Part shown: piece after piece, positions 1 to 6,584 of the stretch | Numbering within the stretch: position 1 is the stretch's first letter | Layout: every line of letters begins with the position of its first letter | NCBI GenBank assembly: GCA_045657205.1 | Contig: JAZOSS010000037.1 | Coordinates: forward strand, 1 to 12,966 | Direction: 5' to 3' | Origin: RGIG7213 sp045657205 | Lineage (GTDB): Bacteria > Bacillota > Clostridia > Oscillospirales > CAG-272 | Length of the DNA stretch: 12,966 nucleotides | Notes under the pieces: generated by a model | Seen by the model: only the letters and a program-made list of their open reading frames with translations | What the model was told of the DNA's origin: nothing | Database searches by the model: none | Position numbers and translations under genes: made by a program

Positions 1-397
1 TCTCATACCCTCCCGTATTCCAGACGACGGGAATATTGAGCTTATCACGGCAGAGATCAAGTGCCTTTATTATTCCGTACGTATACGGTGTCGGGCTTAC
101 GAGATTTATATTTTCCGCACCGAGGGACTGCAGTTTTAAAAATATTTCGCAAAGACGTTGACTGTCGATATTATATCCGAAACCCTCGGAGCTTATTTTA
201 TAATTCTGGCAAAACACGCATTTGAGATTACAGTGAGAGAAAAACACCGTCCCCGAGCCGTTTTTGCCCGATATAGGCGGTTCTTCCCACATATGAAGCG
301 ACGCTCTTGCAGCTTTTATATCTGCTCCCGCCTTGCAAAATCCGCTTTTTTTACTGCGGTCAACACCGCATTTTCTTGGACACAAATTACAAATCAT
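1..397 (-). CDS. Radical SAM protein, PflX (COG1313)-like, N-terminal part, truncated by window edge
   Basis: Reading the minus strand from ATG at 397 gives 132 codons that stay open to the window edge. Residues 1-21 hold a cysteine-rich start (C3, C6, C10, C21; begins MICNLCPRKCGVDR), then RASLHMWEEP and GSGTVFFSHCNLKCVFCQNY. The CX3CX2C at C56, C60 and C63 is the classical site that binds the [4Fe-4S] cluster and S-adenosylmethionine. This arrangement matches the PflX group, often labelled putative pyruvate formate-lyase activating enzymes, whose true substrate is not established. A weak SD (GGGTAG) precedes the ATG, and a good promoter lies at 442-470. Where this group usually has a TPTHY-like motif, this protein has SPTPY (101-105). 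The gene is divergent from the GH2 gene. Family is confident; glycyl-radical activation is only a family-level suggestion. Confidence 0.88.
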   Translation of the reverse strand, partial: MICNLCPRKCGVDRSKKSGFCKAGADIKAARASLHMWEEPPISGKNGSGTVFFSHCNLKCVFCQNYKISSEGFGYNIDSQRLCEIFLKLQSLGAENINLVSPTPYTYGIIKALDLCRDKLNIPVVWNTGGYE

Positions 398-441
398 AAT
401 ACTACCCATATATTTAAAACACAATAAAAATATTACACCAA

Positions 442-470
442 ATTATATCAAATAAACAGTAAAAAATCAA
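442..470 (-). promoter_or_regulatory. Sigma-A promoter for the radical SAM gene
   Basis: On the minus strand, TTGATT (465-470) and TATAAT (442-447) are separated by exactly 17 bases, with an extended -10 (TGA immediately before TATAAT). Predicted start is near 435, leaving a leader of about 38 bases before the ATG at 397. The -35 directly abuts the SD of the divergent GH2 gene (471-476). I found no equally good plus-strand promoter for the GH2 gene in this gap. Confidence 0.7.
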
Positions 471-482
471 GAGGAGAAAAAA

Positions 483-2186
483 ATGAACACTATTCCGAGA
501 AACGAGCATCCCAATCCCCAATTTGAAAGAAAGAATTACATAAACTTAAACGGAGAATGGGATTTTGAAATAGACAACTCCGAAAGCGGTGAAGCGCGCG
601 GTCTTATTGAAAAGGACTCCCTTTCCGGAAAAATAACAGTTCCCTTCTGCCCCGAAAGTGAGCTTTCGGGTGTTAGCAACAAGGACTTTATGCGCTGTGT
701 CTGGTACAAGAAAAAGGTAACGATGCCCGAAGGATTCGACAAAGGCGAGGTCATCCTCACCGTCGGTGCGTGCGACTACCGCACGAAGATCTGGGTAAAC
801 GGCACATTCTGTACAGAACACATAGGCGGCTTTACCCCTATAACTGTTGCCATCGGCTCAAAGCTCAAGGCAGGTGAAAACATCATAACGGTATGCGCAT
901 ACGATAACACCAGAAGCGGACTTCAGCCCGGCGGCAAGCAGTCCACACAGTACGGCTCATACGGCTGTTTTTACACGAGAACGACGGGTATCTGGCAGAC
1001 GGTAATGCTCGAATTTGTTCCGAAGTCTTACATAACGTCCGTAAAATACGACACACTCCCGACAGGCAGTGTAACGATAACAGCAGAGCTTGAAAACGCA
1101 CACGGTATGCCGTTCGGTGCGGAAATATCATTTGAAGGAAAGACCGTGGCATCTGGTACAAGCAAGGTGGAAGGCAAGCTTGCATATCTTTCATTCAACA
1201 TTGACGACGTAAAACTTTGGGATATAACTTCCCCGAATCTTTACGACGTAAAGCTCACGCTCGGTGATGATACGGTATACAGCTATTTCGGAATACGCAC
1301 CATCTGCTACAACGATCACAGAATGTATCTTAACGGCAGAAGTGTTTTCGGCAGATTCATACTCGACCAGGGTTACTACCCCGACGGAATACTTACAGCA
1401 CCCACGGCAGAAGCGCTTGAAAACGATATCAAGCTTTCAATGGCGTACGGTTACAACGGCGCACGTTTGCACCAGAAGATATTTGAACCCCGTTTCCTTT
1501 ATTACTGCGACAAGCTCGGTTATATGGTGTGGGACGAGCACGCAAACTGGGGACTTGATATTTCAAAACCCGAGTCCTGGAAGGGATTTATCAGCGAATG
1601 GTGCGAAATAATGAAGCGTGACCGCAATCACCCCAGCATAATCGGCTGGTGTCCGTTCAACGAAACACAGCAAAACCAGGATCCGCAGATCATACGTGAC
1701 GTTTACAATATAACGAAGCTTACGGATCCTTCAAGACTTTTCGTTGATGCAAGCGGATGGTTCCACGTTGACGGCGTATGTGATATGATGGACTGCCACT
1801 GCTACGACCAGGATTATAAAGAGCTTATCAAAAAGGTAAGATATCACGAGGGTGTAGATTACAAGGGCGTACCTTTCACAGACGATCTTTGCTTTGTTTC
1901 CGAGTTTGGCGGAATACGTTGGGATCTTGAAAGTGAGGTCGGCACGTGGGATTCGGGAAGCTGGGGCTACGGCAACGCACCTGTAACTGCCGAAGAATTT
2001 ATAGAAAGATACCGCAATCTCGTGACGTGTATTCTTGAAGATGAAAAAATATGCGCTTTCTGCTACACACAGCTTACCGACGTTGAGCAAGAAAGAAACG
2101 GTCTTTATACTTTCTCAAGACAGCCTAAATTTGATACGGAAATTATCAGACAAATAACGTCGCAAAAGGCGGCTTGCGAGGACTGA
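483..2186 (+). CDS. Glycoside hydrolase family 2 (beta-galactosidase/beta-glucuronidase superfamily), cytoplasmic
   Basis: 567 residues, with a strong SD (GAGGAG) 6 bases before the ATG. Visible order: jelly-roll sugar-binding domain (NLNGEWDF at 21-28, to about 180), Ig-like sandwich (about 185-275), then a TIM barrel opening with FGIRTICYNDHRMYLNG. The acid/base is E394 in PFNET and the nucleophile is E474 in FVSEFGG; LDQGYYPDG (294-302) and YTQLTDVEQE are typical of a gut clade of GH2 enzymes. There is no signal peptide, so it should act in the cytoplasm on imported small glycosides. It ends shortly after the barrel, with no extra C-terminal domains. The NxK pair that marks true beta-glucuronidases is not seen after the nucleophile (the region reads QERNGLYTF), so a galactoside-type or unknown specificity is more likely. 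No sugar transporter or regulator adjoins it. Family certain, substrate unknown. Confidence 0.94.
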   Translation: MNTIPRNEHPNPQFERKNYINLNGEWDFEIDNSESGEARGLIEKDSLSGKITVPFCPESELSGVSNKDFMRCVWYKKKVTMPEGFDKGEVILTVGACDYRTKIWVNGTFCTEHIGGFTPITVAIGSKLKAGENIITVCAYDNTRSGLQPGGKQSTQYGSYGCFYTRTTGIWQTVMLEFVPKSYITSVKYDTLPTGSVTITAELENAHGMPFGAEISFEGKTVASGTSKVEGKLAYLSFNIDDVKLWDITSPNLYDVKLTLGDDTVYSYFGIRTICYNDHRMYLNGRSVFGRFILDQGYYPDGILTAPTAEALENDIKLSMAYGYNGARLHQKIFEPRFLYYCDKLGYMVWDEHANWGLDISKPESWKGFISEWCEIMKRDRNHPSIIGWCPFNETQQNQDPQIIRDVYNITKLTDPSRLFVDASGWFHVDGVCDMMDCHCYDQDYKELIKKVRYHEGVDYKGVPFTDDLCFVSEFGGIRWDLESEVGTWDSGSWGYGNAPVTAEEFIERYRNLVTCILEDEKICAFCYTQLTDVEQERNGLYTFSRQPKFDTEIIRQITSQKAACED

Positions 2187-2290
2187 TCTTTCGATATTGT
2201 TCGTCATTTACCGAATTTTTTCGTGTTTTCTTCGGCGTTTTGCACAATTAATCGGTGTAAACTTTGTTTAAATTTAAGTATTTAAAAGTA
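2187..2290. other. AT-rich intergenic spacer after the GH2 gene
   Basis: I see no gene and no convincing hairpin terminator here. Runs such as the T tract near 2217 lack a paired stem, so readthrough from the GH2 gene toward spo0A cannot be excluded. Confidence 0.5.
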
Positions 2291-2319
2291 TTGCAAAAAT
2301 TTCCAAAATATGGTAATAT
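2291..2319 (+). promoter_or_regulatory. Extended -10 sigma-A promoter for spo0A
   Basis: TTGCAA (2291-2296), 17-base spacer, TAATAT (2314-2319), with an extended -10 TGG at 2311-2313. Predicted start is near 2326, about 34 bases before the ATG. No sigma-H-like element was recognised in addition. Confidence 0.68.
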
Positions 2320-2359
2320 AGTACTACGATAACCAATATATTACAGAAAGGAAATATTT

Positions 2360-3133
2360 ATGGAACCGAAGGTAAGGGTACTTGTGGCAGATGCAAACCT
2401 TGATTTCAAAATGCAGTGCCGTGAAAATTTAAAGAAAAGTATAAATTGCACCGTAGACGAAGCATCAAACGGAGAAGAAGCACTTGAAAAGATAAAGCAT
2501 GGAAGATATGATTTCGTGCTGTGTGATATGTGGCTTCCGAGAATTGACGGAGTCCACGTGATAAAGGAGGCTAAAGTCCGTCTCGGAACAGATCCCTGCC
2601 CCGATTTTATCATATTTTCGGTAATAAACAATCAGAACATATACATCGAAGCAGACGAAGCAGGTGCGGCGTACTGTATGACGAAGCCCGTCGATTTCAG
2701 CGTACTTATCGACCGTATGCGCCGTTTATACGCAATGAAGGGTGACGGCGAACCGTTTTCAAATCCCGCGCTTGACGATAACGTAATGGAAACGCAAATA
2801 ACGAAGATCATACACGAAATAGGCGTTCCCGCGCACATAAAGGGCTATCAGTATCTGCGATGTGCGATACTTATGTCGGTAAAGGACAGCTCGATAATCA
2901 ACACCGTGACGAAGGTGCTTTATCCCGAGGTAGCACGGATATACAGCACGACTCCGTCAAGAGTCGAACGCGCCATAAGGCACGCAATAGAGGTTGCCTG
3001 GGATAGAGGCGACGTAGACGTTCTCAACTCCTATTTCGGCTATACGATCCAAAACAACAGAGGTAAACCGACGAACAGTGAATTTATCGCAATGATTGCA
3101 GACAACTTGCGTTTAAAAAATAACATCAGATAA
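2360..3133 (+). CDS. spo0A: Spo0A-type sporulation master response regulator
   Basis: 257 residues, close to the family's usual ~260-270, with SD AGAAAGGAA before the ATG. Residues 5-125 form a receiver: phosphoacceptor D56 (FVLCDMWLP), S87 at the beta-4 switch position, K109 (TKP). Residues 145-257 are the Spo0A DNA-binding domain, with near-identity to Bacillus Spo0A: IIHEIGVPAHIKGY (150-163), VTKVLYP, the recognition segment SRVERAIRHAIEVAW (200-214) and GKPTNSEFIA (235-244). Phosphorylated Spo0A dimerises and binds 0A boxes to switch on early sporulation genes and repress growth-phase genes. Oddities: the acidic pocket reads VADAN, so the second acid normally beside D11 is A12, and the gene is not beside spoIVB in this window. 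It has its own promoter and terminator, so it is monocistronic. The assignment rests mainly on the very conserved C-terminus; a Spo0A paralogue is the alternative. Confidence 0.93.
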   Translation: MEPKVRVLVADANLDFKMQCRENLKKSINCTVDEASNGEEALEKIKHGRYDFVLCDMWLPRIDGVHVIKEAKVRLGTDPCPDFIIFSVINNQNIYIEADEAGAAYCMTKPVDFSVLIDRMRRLYAMKGDGEPFSNPALDDNVMETQITKIIHEIGVPAHIKGYQYLRCAILMSVKDSSIINTVTKVLYPEVARIYSTTPSRVERAIRHAIEVAWDRGDVDVLNSYFGYTIQNNRGKPTNSEFIAMIADNLRLKNNIR

Positions 3134-3172
3134 TATCACAGCATAACACAGGACAACCCATTTCAAATAACA

Positions 3173-3208
3173 AAAAAAGCAGGCTTGAGAAACGAAGTCT
3201 GCTTTTTT
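3173..3208 (+). terminator. Intrinsic terminator after spo0A
   Basis: AAGCAGGCTT (3177-3186) pairs with AAGTCTGCTT (3195-3204) through one G-T wobble, around an 8-base loop, and is extended by flanking A and T runs ending in six Ts (3203-3208). Confidence 0.85.
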
Positions 3209-3211
3209 AGC

Positions 3212-3248
3212 ATTATGTATATTTTTTTACAATAAATTATGTATATTT
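3212..3248. repeat. Two 13-base direct repeats upstream of the surface-protein promoter
   Basis: ATTATGTATATTT occurs at 3212-3224 and again at 3236-3248, so the start-to-start distance is 24 bases, a little over two helical turns. The second copy ends 2 bases before the -35. The position fits an activator site or UP element; AT-rich chance duplication is possible. Confidence 0.6.
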
Positions 3249-3250
3249 AC

Positions 3251-3279
3251 TTGACAAAACGGACATTTTATTGTATAGT
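3251..3279 (+). promoter_or_regulatory. Strong sigma-A promoter of the surface-protein gene
   Basis: Perfect TTGACA (3251-3256), 17-base spacer, TATAGT (3274-3279). Predicted start is near 3286, giving a leader of about 30 bases that contains AGGAGG. The upstream direct repeats and A/T-rich DNA suggest high expression. Confidence 0.8.
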
Positions 3280-3317
3280 TAAATTGCAAAACAAAAAAAT
3301 TTTACAGGAGGACTATC

Positions 3318-4268
3318 ATGAAAAAGATTATCTCATTATTTGTTATTGCAACAATGATTTTCGGTGCTATGTCACTTACAGCAAGCGCTAACGATTGTAC
3401 ATCGACAAGCCAGTTCATTCTCGACGGTACAACAGTTAACAAACTCACAGCTGATATCAACGCAAATGCTACTGTTCAGCTCGATCCCGGTCAGTCAATC
3501 ATAGTTGACCTTAACGGTCACACTTGGTCGTACTCCGACATAGTTTTGAAGGTTACAGGCGGTGATTCCGTTGCTAAGGTTTACGACTCTTCCGCTGCTA
3601 AAACAGGTAAGATCGTATCCTCAGGCGCTGACGCTCTTGACATCTCCAACGGTACGCTTATCGTCGAAAACATCACAGTTGACGGCGGTGCAGGCGGTTC
3701 TGACGCTGTCTTCGCACAGGGCGGTAATGTCACGATCAAAGGCTGCACACTCACAGCAGGTAAAGCAGGTCTTGATGCTGATAACCGTTCTTCATCTGCA
3801 GGCGTTCCCGTTGTAGCTACAATTTCTGACACAACGTTCGCTGCTTCCAACGACGGCGACGGCAGAAACTGTGCAATCGAGCTCAGAAACTTCACAGAAG
3901 ACGAAAAGATCACACTTACAGGCAACAACGTTTTCGGAACAACCAAGATCATGCTCAGAAACTTCACAGGTACTGCTGATGCTGTTATCGTAGCCGGCGA
4001 AGGCGCTACTGTTACTTTCAGTGATCCCGTAGCTCACTCCAACCCCGAATACAAGGCTCAGGATATCACATACTCCTACGAAGCCCCCGAAGGTGGCGAC
4101 ACACCGGCAGATCCTGAAACGCCCGACACGCCCGACACACCCGACACGCCCGCTGATCCCGAAACTCCTGAAAACCCCAGCACAGGCGATGCATTTATCG
4201 TAGTTGCTCTTACAGTTGCAGCTGTTGCATTTGCAGGCGTTGTTGTTTCCAAGAAGATCCGCGCATAA
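3318..4268 (+). CDS. Secreted, wall-anchored protein with beta-helix-like repeats and NPSTG sorting signal
   Basis: 316 residues with a strong AGGAGG SD. A signal peptide covers residues 1-24 (MKKIISLF..., cleavage probably after ASA before N25). Residues 30-250 are Gly/Asn/Asp/Thr/Val-rich with repeated short turns (SNGTLIVENITVDGG, GNVTIKGCTLTAGKAGLDAD, VVATISDTTF), the pattern of a right-handed parallel beta-helix. Residues 260-285 are a Pro/Thr/Asp spacer. The end is a sorting signal: NPSTGD (286-291), hydrophobic segment 292-310, then KKIRA. Sortases cut such motifs between Thr and Gly and link the protein to peptidoglycan. No catalytic residues are recognised, so it may be an adhesin, a wall component or a carbohydrate-binding protein. 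Codons lean to C-ending and GCT forms more than in the neighbours, which with the strong promoter suggests high expression. No sortase gene is in the window. Confidence 0.82.
   Translation: MKKIISLFVIATMIFGAMSLTASANDCTSTSQFILDGTTVNKLTADINANATVQLDPGQSIIVDLNGHTWSYSDIVLKVTGGDSVAKVYDSSAAKTGKIVSSGADALDISNGTLIVENITVDGGAGGSDAVFAQGGNVTIKGCTLTAGKAGLDADNRSSSAGVPVVATISDTTFAASNDGDGRNCAIELRNFTEDEKITLTGNNVFGTTKIMLRNFTGTADAVIVAGEGATVTFSDPVAHSNPEYKAQDITYSYEAPEGGDTPADPETPDTPDTPDTPADPETPENPSTGDAFIVVALTVAAVAFAGVVVSKKIRA
4119..4154 (+). repeat. 9-base tandem repeat coding the Pro-Asp-Thr wall spacer
   Basis: Four imperfect ACGCCCGAC units (4119-4127, 4128-4136, 4137-4145, 4146-4154) encode TPD repeats in the spacer before the sorting signal. 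A larger DTPADPETP unit occurs on both sides at the protein level. Such tracts can change length by slippage without shifting the frame. Confidence 0.8.
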
Positions 4269-4285
4269 TTAACACTTAACTAATA

Positions 4286-4322
4286 AAAATTCCTGTTTCC
4301 GTAAGGAAGCAGGAATTTTTTT
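4286..4322. terminator. Bidirectional terminator between the surface protein and the M28 peptidase
   Basis: A 15-base stem, AAAATTCCTGTTTCC (4286-4300) with GGAAGCAGGAATTTT (4305-4319), has one T-G wobble and a GTAA loop. It is followed by a T tract on the plus strand and, read on the minus strand, by TTTTTATT, so it can end both converging transcripts. Confidence 0.88.
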
Positions 4323-4328
4323 ATTTAA

Positions 4329-5276
4329 TTATTCGATGATCTTCGTAAGCTCTATTGAGCCGTTTACAAGAAACTCAATATTCTTTTCTTCAAACACAGT
4401 ATCCTTGCTCGTATGTATACGGTCCATATAAAGCAAGCCTTTTTTCGTCTTTTTAAGTGCGGCAACGCCGACACCGTTTTTAAAGCTCTTTTGATCTGAC
4501 GGATAAAACACATCTCCGTTTTCGGGAATATCCACCGTAAAACCGTCCTTTGAAACGTACGCTTTTTCAATATACTGCTTCAGATCTGCTGATTTTTTAT
4601 TTATTGCAAACAATATCGTATCACCGTCGGAAACGCAGTCAAAGTTTACAAACTTCCCGTTTTTCTTCAGCACTTTGTGTTTTGATGCATACGAAGAAGA
4701 ACCGATAAGTCCCGATTCCTCGTAGTCAAAAAGGATATATGCCGCATCATTTTTGTATTCTTCGGGCATTGACGCCATAAGTTCCATAACAGTCACAACA
4801 CCCGACGTATTATCGTTTGCCGTTTGCTTATTTGCAGGGCCTGCAAATAAAAGAAGCATAAAAGCTATATACAATACATCATATGTAATGCTCTTAACAA
4901 GGGCAACGTCCGCATCTTTAAGTACGGGAATAAACGAAAACACGAACGGAACGAGCTTTATTGCCGCAAATATAACGGCAAATATCATTCCGACTAAAAG
5001 AAATTGATAAAGCAGATATATCAAAAAGTTTTTCGGGGTTACAAAGTTGGGCACGGGAAGTCTTGAACACGTATCATAATGTGCCGTATAAACGACTTTT
5101 GCACTTTCAGGATCACCTATTACGATATTACGGGCACCGAACGAGCCTTTTTCAATATTCACACCGTATCCGTGTTTTTCGGCTTCCGTTTTTACAAAAT
5201 CAATAAACGCACTCTTTTTCTTTTTGCCCTTTCGTACTTGGTATTTTTCAAGTATGATATCAGAATAGTAAGACAT
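4329..5276 (-). CDS. M28-family zinc aminopeptidase with inserted membrane segments
   Basis: The start is set at ATG 5276 (315 residues), with GGAG 6 bases upstream. An in-frame GTG at 5312 lies inside the promoter -10/-35 and cannot be used. Using this start, the zinc-peptidase signature is complete: H66 and D68 (AHYDT), D155 (ANDNTSG), the catalytic and ligand acids E186/E187 (DYEESG), D213 (NFDCVSDGD) and H288 (RIHTSKD). Between the first His and second Asp sits a hydrophobic insertion, about 84-107 and 108-118 plus 131-146, that should be two or three membrane helices and tether the enzyme to the membrane. M28 enzymes usually remove N-terminal amino acids with two zinc ions. There is no signal peptide, so which face the active site occupies is uncertain. 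The gene stands alone and divergent from azlCD. Family is confident; substrate is unknown. Confidence 0.9.
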   Translation of the reverse strand: MSYYSDIILEKYQVRKGKKKKSAFIDFVKTEAEKHGYGVNIEKGSFGARNIVIGDPESAKVVYTAHYDTCSRLPVPNFVTPKNFLIYLLYQFLLVGMIFAVIFAAIKLVPFVFSFIPVLKDADVALVKSITYDVLYIAFMLLLFAGPANKQTANDNTSGVVTVMELMASMPEEYKNDAAYILFDYEESGLIGSSSYASKHKVLKKNGKFVNFDCVSDGDTILFAINKKSADLKQYIEKAYVSKDGFTVDIPENGDVFYPSDQKSFKNGVGVAALKKTKKGLLYMDRIHTSKDTVFEEKNIEFLVNGSIELTKIIE

Positions 5277-5302
5277 TTTCAACTCCGGGAATTTTTTATA
5301 CG

Positions 5303-5331
5303 AGTATACCACAGAATGTGTGATTTTTCAA
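5303..5331 (-). promoter_or_regulatory. Extended -10 sigma-A promoter for the M28 peptidase
   Basis: On the minus strand, TTGAAA (5326-5331) and TATACT (5303-5308) lie 17 bases apart, with an extended -10 TGG. Predicted start is near 5296, about 20 bases upstream of ATG 5276. This position rules out the GTG at 5312 as the start codon. Confidence 0.8.
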
Positions 5332-5358
5332 GGTGAAATTTACAATATCCGATTTAAT

Positions 5359-5381
5359 TTTGTCAAATATTTTAATATAAT
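5359..5381 (+). promoter_or_regulatory. azlC promoter -10 with an overlapping 0A-box-like sequence
   Basis: A perfect TATAAT lies at 5376-5381, about 30 bases before the azlC ATG. The only -35 at 17 bases is poor (TTTAAT, 5353-5358). TTTGTCAAAT at 5359-5368 lies between the two and resembles the Spo0A recognition sequence (TTTGTCRAAA-like). A weak -35 would fit a promoter that needs an activator, but the regulatory role is inference. Confidence 0.42.
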
Positions 5382-5411
5382 AAGAAATCATCATATATCG
5401 GAAGAAGCAGA

Positions 5412-6149
5412 ATGTATTTATTGGGACTTAAAAACAACAAAACGTCCTTCAAAAGAGGAATGAAGGACGGGATACCGATAGGACTTGGTTATTTAGCCGT
5501 ATCGTTTTCTTTGGGAATTGCCGCAAGAAATGCGGGACTTTCTCCGTTTCAAGGACTTTTGGCAAGCTTTTTGTGCAGTGCCTCGGCAGGTGAATACGCA
5601 GGCTTTACGGTCATTGCCGCAGATGCGTCATATTTTTCAATGGTGCTTGCAACACTTGTGGCAAACGTCAGATATTTACTTATGGGCTGTGCGATGTCGC
5701 AAAGACTTGACGGAAAAACTCCTCTGCATCACAGACTTTTGATGGCTTTTCACCTCACAGACGAGCTTTTCGGAATCGCCATATCCAGAAAAGGTGAGGT
5801 AAATCCTTATTACAGCTTTGGTGCCGCACTCACAGCCGCACCGCCGTGGGCTGTCGGAACAATGCTCGGCGTAATTGCGGGAAGCCTTCTGCCGCAAAGC
5901 CTTGTAAGTGCGTTCAGCGTTGCACTTTACGGTATGTTTTTGGCGGTAATTATCCCGAAATCCAAGGAAGACCGTACGGTTTTTGCCGTCGTCGTAATTT
6001 CATTCGCTTTAAGCCTTACAGCATCGCTTGCCCCCATCGTTTCAAAACTTAGTGAGGGTATGAGAACGGTCATTTTGACGCTTATAATATCAAGTGCGGC
6101 GGCAATTTTCTTCCCCGTGAAGGATGAGGAGGCAGAAAATGACGCATAA
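5412..6149 (+). CDS. azlC: AzlC-family branched-chain amino acid exporter, large subunit
   Basis: 245 residues, typical of the family (about 230-250). Visible family motifs: FKRGMKDGIPIGLGYLAVSF (13-32), ASFLCSASAGEYAGF, NVRYLLMGCAMS (85-96) and HLTDELFGI (114-122). Several hydrophobic segments run through to about 234. AzlC and the small AzlD together form an inner-membrane permease; in Bacillus azlCD overexpression gives 4-azaleucine resistance, and E. coli YgaZH exports valine. The start at 5412 has GGAAG upstream and matches the usual N-terminus; the next ATG (5460) has its purine tract directly against it and is unlikely. It overlaps azlD by 11 bases, which implies translational coupling. 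No Lrp-type regulator adjoins it. Confidence 0.93.
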   Translation: MYLLGLKNNKTSFKRGMKDGIPIGLGYLAVSFSLGIAARNAGLSPFQGLLASFLCSASAGEYAGFTVIAADASYFSMVLATLVANVRYLLMGCAMSQRLDGKTPLHHRLLMAFHLTDELFGIAISRKGEVNPYYSFGAALTAAPPWAVGTMLGVIAGSLLPQSLVSAFSVALYGMFLAVIIPKSKEDRTVFAVVVISFALSLTASLAPIVSKLSEGMRTVILTLIISSAAAIFFPVKDEEAENDA

Positions 6150-6447
6150 CATATATATTTACATATTTATAATGGCAGCCGTCACGTATCTTATCCGTGT
6201 AACTCCACTCACTCTTATAAGAAAACAAATAAAAAATACGTTTGTCCGCTCGTTTTTATATTACGTGCCGTACGTAACGCTTGCCGTGATGACGTTCCCT
6301 GCTATCATCCATGCAACACAGACACCTTATTCGGGTATCCTGGCGCTCATCGTCGGTATCGTTGCCGCTTGGCGAGGATGGGACCTTTTCAGAGTTGCCC
6401 TATGCGCCTGCGCTACAGTACTTTTAACTGAATTTATCATTCTTTAA
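6139..6447 (+). CDS. azlD: AzlD-family branched-chain amino acid exporter, small subunit
   Basis: 102 residues from ATG 6139, preceded by GAGGAGG (6126-6132) at 6 bases. An ATG at 6124 overlaps that SD and is rejected as the start. The protein has four hydrophobic stretches and the family motif MAAVTYLIRVTPL near the N-terminus, then RSFLYYVPYVTLAVMTFPAI. AzlD is the obligate small partner of AzlC. Its start lies within the last codons of azlC, and the pair ends in a terminator right after the stop codon. There is nothing unusual in length or composition. Confidence 0.92.
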   Translation: MTHNIYIYIFIMAAVTYLIRVTPLTLIRKQIKNTFVRSFLYYVPYVTLAVMTFPAIIHATQTPYSGILALIVGIVAAWRGWDLFRVALCACATVLLTEFIIL

Positions 6448-6485
6448 AAAATTCTCATCTCCTCGAAAGGTGATGAGAATTTTTT
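6446..6485. terminator. Terminator after azlCD, usable in both directions
   Basis: AAAAAATTCTCATC and CCT (left, 6446-6463) pair with AGG and GATGAGAATTTTT (right, 6468-6485) around a CGAA loop, with one T-T mismatch. It begins within the azlD stop codon. On the minus strand the stem is followed by TTTTTT, so it can also end the transcript predicted from 6585-6613. Confidence 0.87.
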
Positions 6486-6490
6486 ATAGC

Positions 6491-6580
6491 TTATTTCTTG
6501 TCAAGCACGGGAAACAGCTTGCCGTTACGGTTCTTTTTGTCGAAAATATTGTTATACTGAAGCTGTTCACAATTATTAAG
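6491..6580 (-). pseudogene. Coding-like remnant or small RNA body, no start codon
   Basis: On the minus strand, 29 sense codons run from an in-frame TAA (6581-6583) to the stop at 6491-6493 and end in NRNGKLFPVLDKK. The codons look protein-coding (CTG TTT CCC GTG CTT GAC AAG), but no usable start or SD precedes them. A promoter starts RNA at about 6578 and the shared terminator ends it at about 6446, giving an RNA of roughly 130 bases. It may be the tail of a decayed gene now expressed as a small RNA. The parent family was not recognised. Confidence 0.35.
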
Positions 6581-6584
6581 TTAC

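Noticed and set aside
158..427. Plus-strand open frame of 89 codons at the left edge
   Set aside because: The minus strand there encodes an unmistakable radical SAM N-terminus with CX3CX2C, so this frame is a shadow.
398..470. Plus-strand promoter for the GH2 gene
   Set aside because: Candidate -35/-10 pairs have spacers of 12-15 or about 25 bases and weak -35 matches, so none is reported.
2187..2290. Terminator after the GH2 gene
   Set aside because: Short T runs occur, but I could not pair a stable stem before them.
3250..3259. 0A box overlapping the surface-protein -35 and the GntR promoter -35 (9194-9203)
   Set aside because: The reverse complement of TTGACAAAA always resembles TTTTGTCAA, so the match is explained by the promoter itself.
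3581..3967. Minus-strand open frame within the surface-protein gene
   Set aside because: It mirrors the codon pattern of the plus-strand gene, and has no SD or promoter.
5274..5312. GTG at 5312 as the M28 peptidase start, giving 327 residues
   Set aside because: It lies within the promoter (-10 at 5303-5308), upstream of the predicted RNA start, and has no SD. ATG 5276 has GGAG at the right distance.
6124..6141. ATG at 6124 as the azlD start
   Set aside because: It overlaps the GAGGAGG SD that serves ATG 6139, and has no good SD of its own.
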